DNA from: Planctomycetota bacterium
GTDB taxonomy: Bacteria > Planctomycetota > Planctomycetia > Isosphaerales > Isosphaeraceae
Direction of reading: 5' to 3'
DNA length: 7,012 nucleotides
Assembly: GCA_021778575.1 (NCBI GenBank)
Contig: JAJYCH010000253.1
Location: 1 to 7,012 of the forward strand
Part shown: positions 6,655-7,012 of the stretch, one piece after another
Layout: each line of letters opens with the position of its first letter
Numbering within the stretch: position 1 is the stretch's first letter
The notes under the pieces: generated by a model
The model's database searches: none
What the model was told of the DNA's origin: nothing
Seen by the model: only the letters and a program-made list of their open reading frames with translations
Translations under genes and position numbers: made by a program

Positions 6655-6667
6655 CGACGCCGCTCGC
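6655..6667 (-). other. Breakpoint between two broken genes
   Basis: Homology to the DUF1549/DUF1553 family stops after the Phe-His-Arg at 6668-6676. Homology to the AI-2E family, in a different frame, is recognisable from about the Trp codon at 6652-6654. The 13 bases between cannot be assigned to either. I see no inverted repeat, target-site duplication or transposon end at the joint. Confidence 0.7.
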
Positions 6668-7012
6668 CCGGTGGAAGAGCTTCGTGACGGGACGGTTGGC
6701 TGGCAGTTCGTTGGCGACGCTGACGAAGTCCTCGACCGGCTTCTCGGCCCGCTTGGCGTTGACCCGCTCCTGGTCCTTCTTCAGTTCGTCGGCCGCGTTC
6801 TGGTTGTACTGGTAGAGGACGCCGGGGCTGATGTTCGCACTCGGGTTGTCCGCCAGCAGCTTCTTCTGGGCCTCGTTCCGCTTGCCGGCCGGGGTCTCGT
6901 AGGCGTCGCGGAGCGCTTTACGGAGGGGCTCGGGGTGCTTGAGCAATTCCTTGTCGAACGCGGCGGCCAGGAACGTTTTCGTCTTCGCGTCGACCGCCTG
7001 TTGCAGCTTGGC
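6668..7012 (-). pseudogene. DUF1549/DUF1553 family protein, internal fragment
   Basis: The 115 codons run in from the right edge of the window and stay in one frame up to the break. They match the linker region between the DUF1549 (PSCyt2) and DUF1553 (PSD1) domains of planctomycete secreted proteins, as I remember that family. The matching pieces are an Ala-Tyr-Glu-Thr-Pro-Ala stretch followed by KRNEAQKKLLADNPS, then NISPGVLYQYNQNAADELKK, KRAEKPVEDF and a final PVTKLFHR. The family normally continues with a Gly-Asp-His after FHR; here it changes to Ala-Ser-Gly and nonsense. Reading on in the same frame yields about 150 residues of out-of-frame transporter sequence before a stop at 6218-6220. 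The beginning of the gene lies outside the window and may be intact. Function in the family is unproven; many members neighbour DUF1501 proteins and are thought to be extracytoplasmic and haem-linked. Confidence 0.72.

Noticed and set aside
5728..6687. Plus-strand open frame of 319 codons opposite the transporter fragment
   Set aside because: Its product is Arg/Gln/Asp-rich with no motif; the minus strand has unmistakable AI-2E sequence.

Overview
The window is GC-rich and almost certainly comes from a planctomycete, most plausibly the Isosphaeraceae or relatives. Three things point there. One is an N-terminal LEPR-XLL sorting-type motif (LEPRALL) on a large repetitive protein. Another is a fragment of the DUF1549/DUF1553 (PSCyt2/PSD1) family, which is greatly expanded in this phylum. 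The third is a planctomycete-style AI-2E transporter with a long cytosolic C-terminal extension. The taxonomic call rests on remembered family traits, not on a search.

Layout, left to right. Positions 1-370 are a comparatively AT-rich leader with no convincing gene. Positions 371-1840 (+) encode a secreted 489-residue DUF3131/glycoamylase-like protein, a probable glucan-active (alpha/alpha) barrel. Positions 1841-2302 are an intergenic region holding a possible 35-codon small ORF, three TTGAC boxes and two perfect palindromes ahead of the next gene. Positions 2303-5293 (+) encode a 996-residue LEPR-XLL surface protein. It has a helical N-terminal region of unknown function and then seven tandem Ig-like domains of about 99 residues, each mapped below. 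Positions 5294-5526 separate two convergent genes and carry three hairpins. From 5527 to the right edge, on the minus strand, the sequence is a joint of two broken genes. The 3' part of an AI-2E family transporter gene (5527-6654) directly abuts the middle of a DUF1549/DUF1553 gene (6668-7012), in a different frame.

The two plus-strand genes both encode exported proteins of the cell surface or periplasm, but nothing shows that they form one operon; the 462-base gap between them argues against it. The broken minus-strand pair is either a genuine deletion or rearrangement scar or an assembly chimera, and is the observation most worth checking. I found no CRISPR array, RNA gene, insertion sequence, defence island or other recognisable new system here. 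The less explained parts are the N-terminal domain of the Ig-repeat protein, the paired palindromes in front of it and the hairpin cluster behind it.
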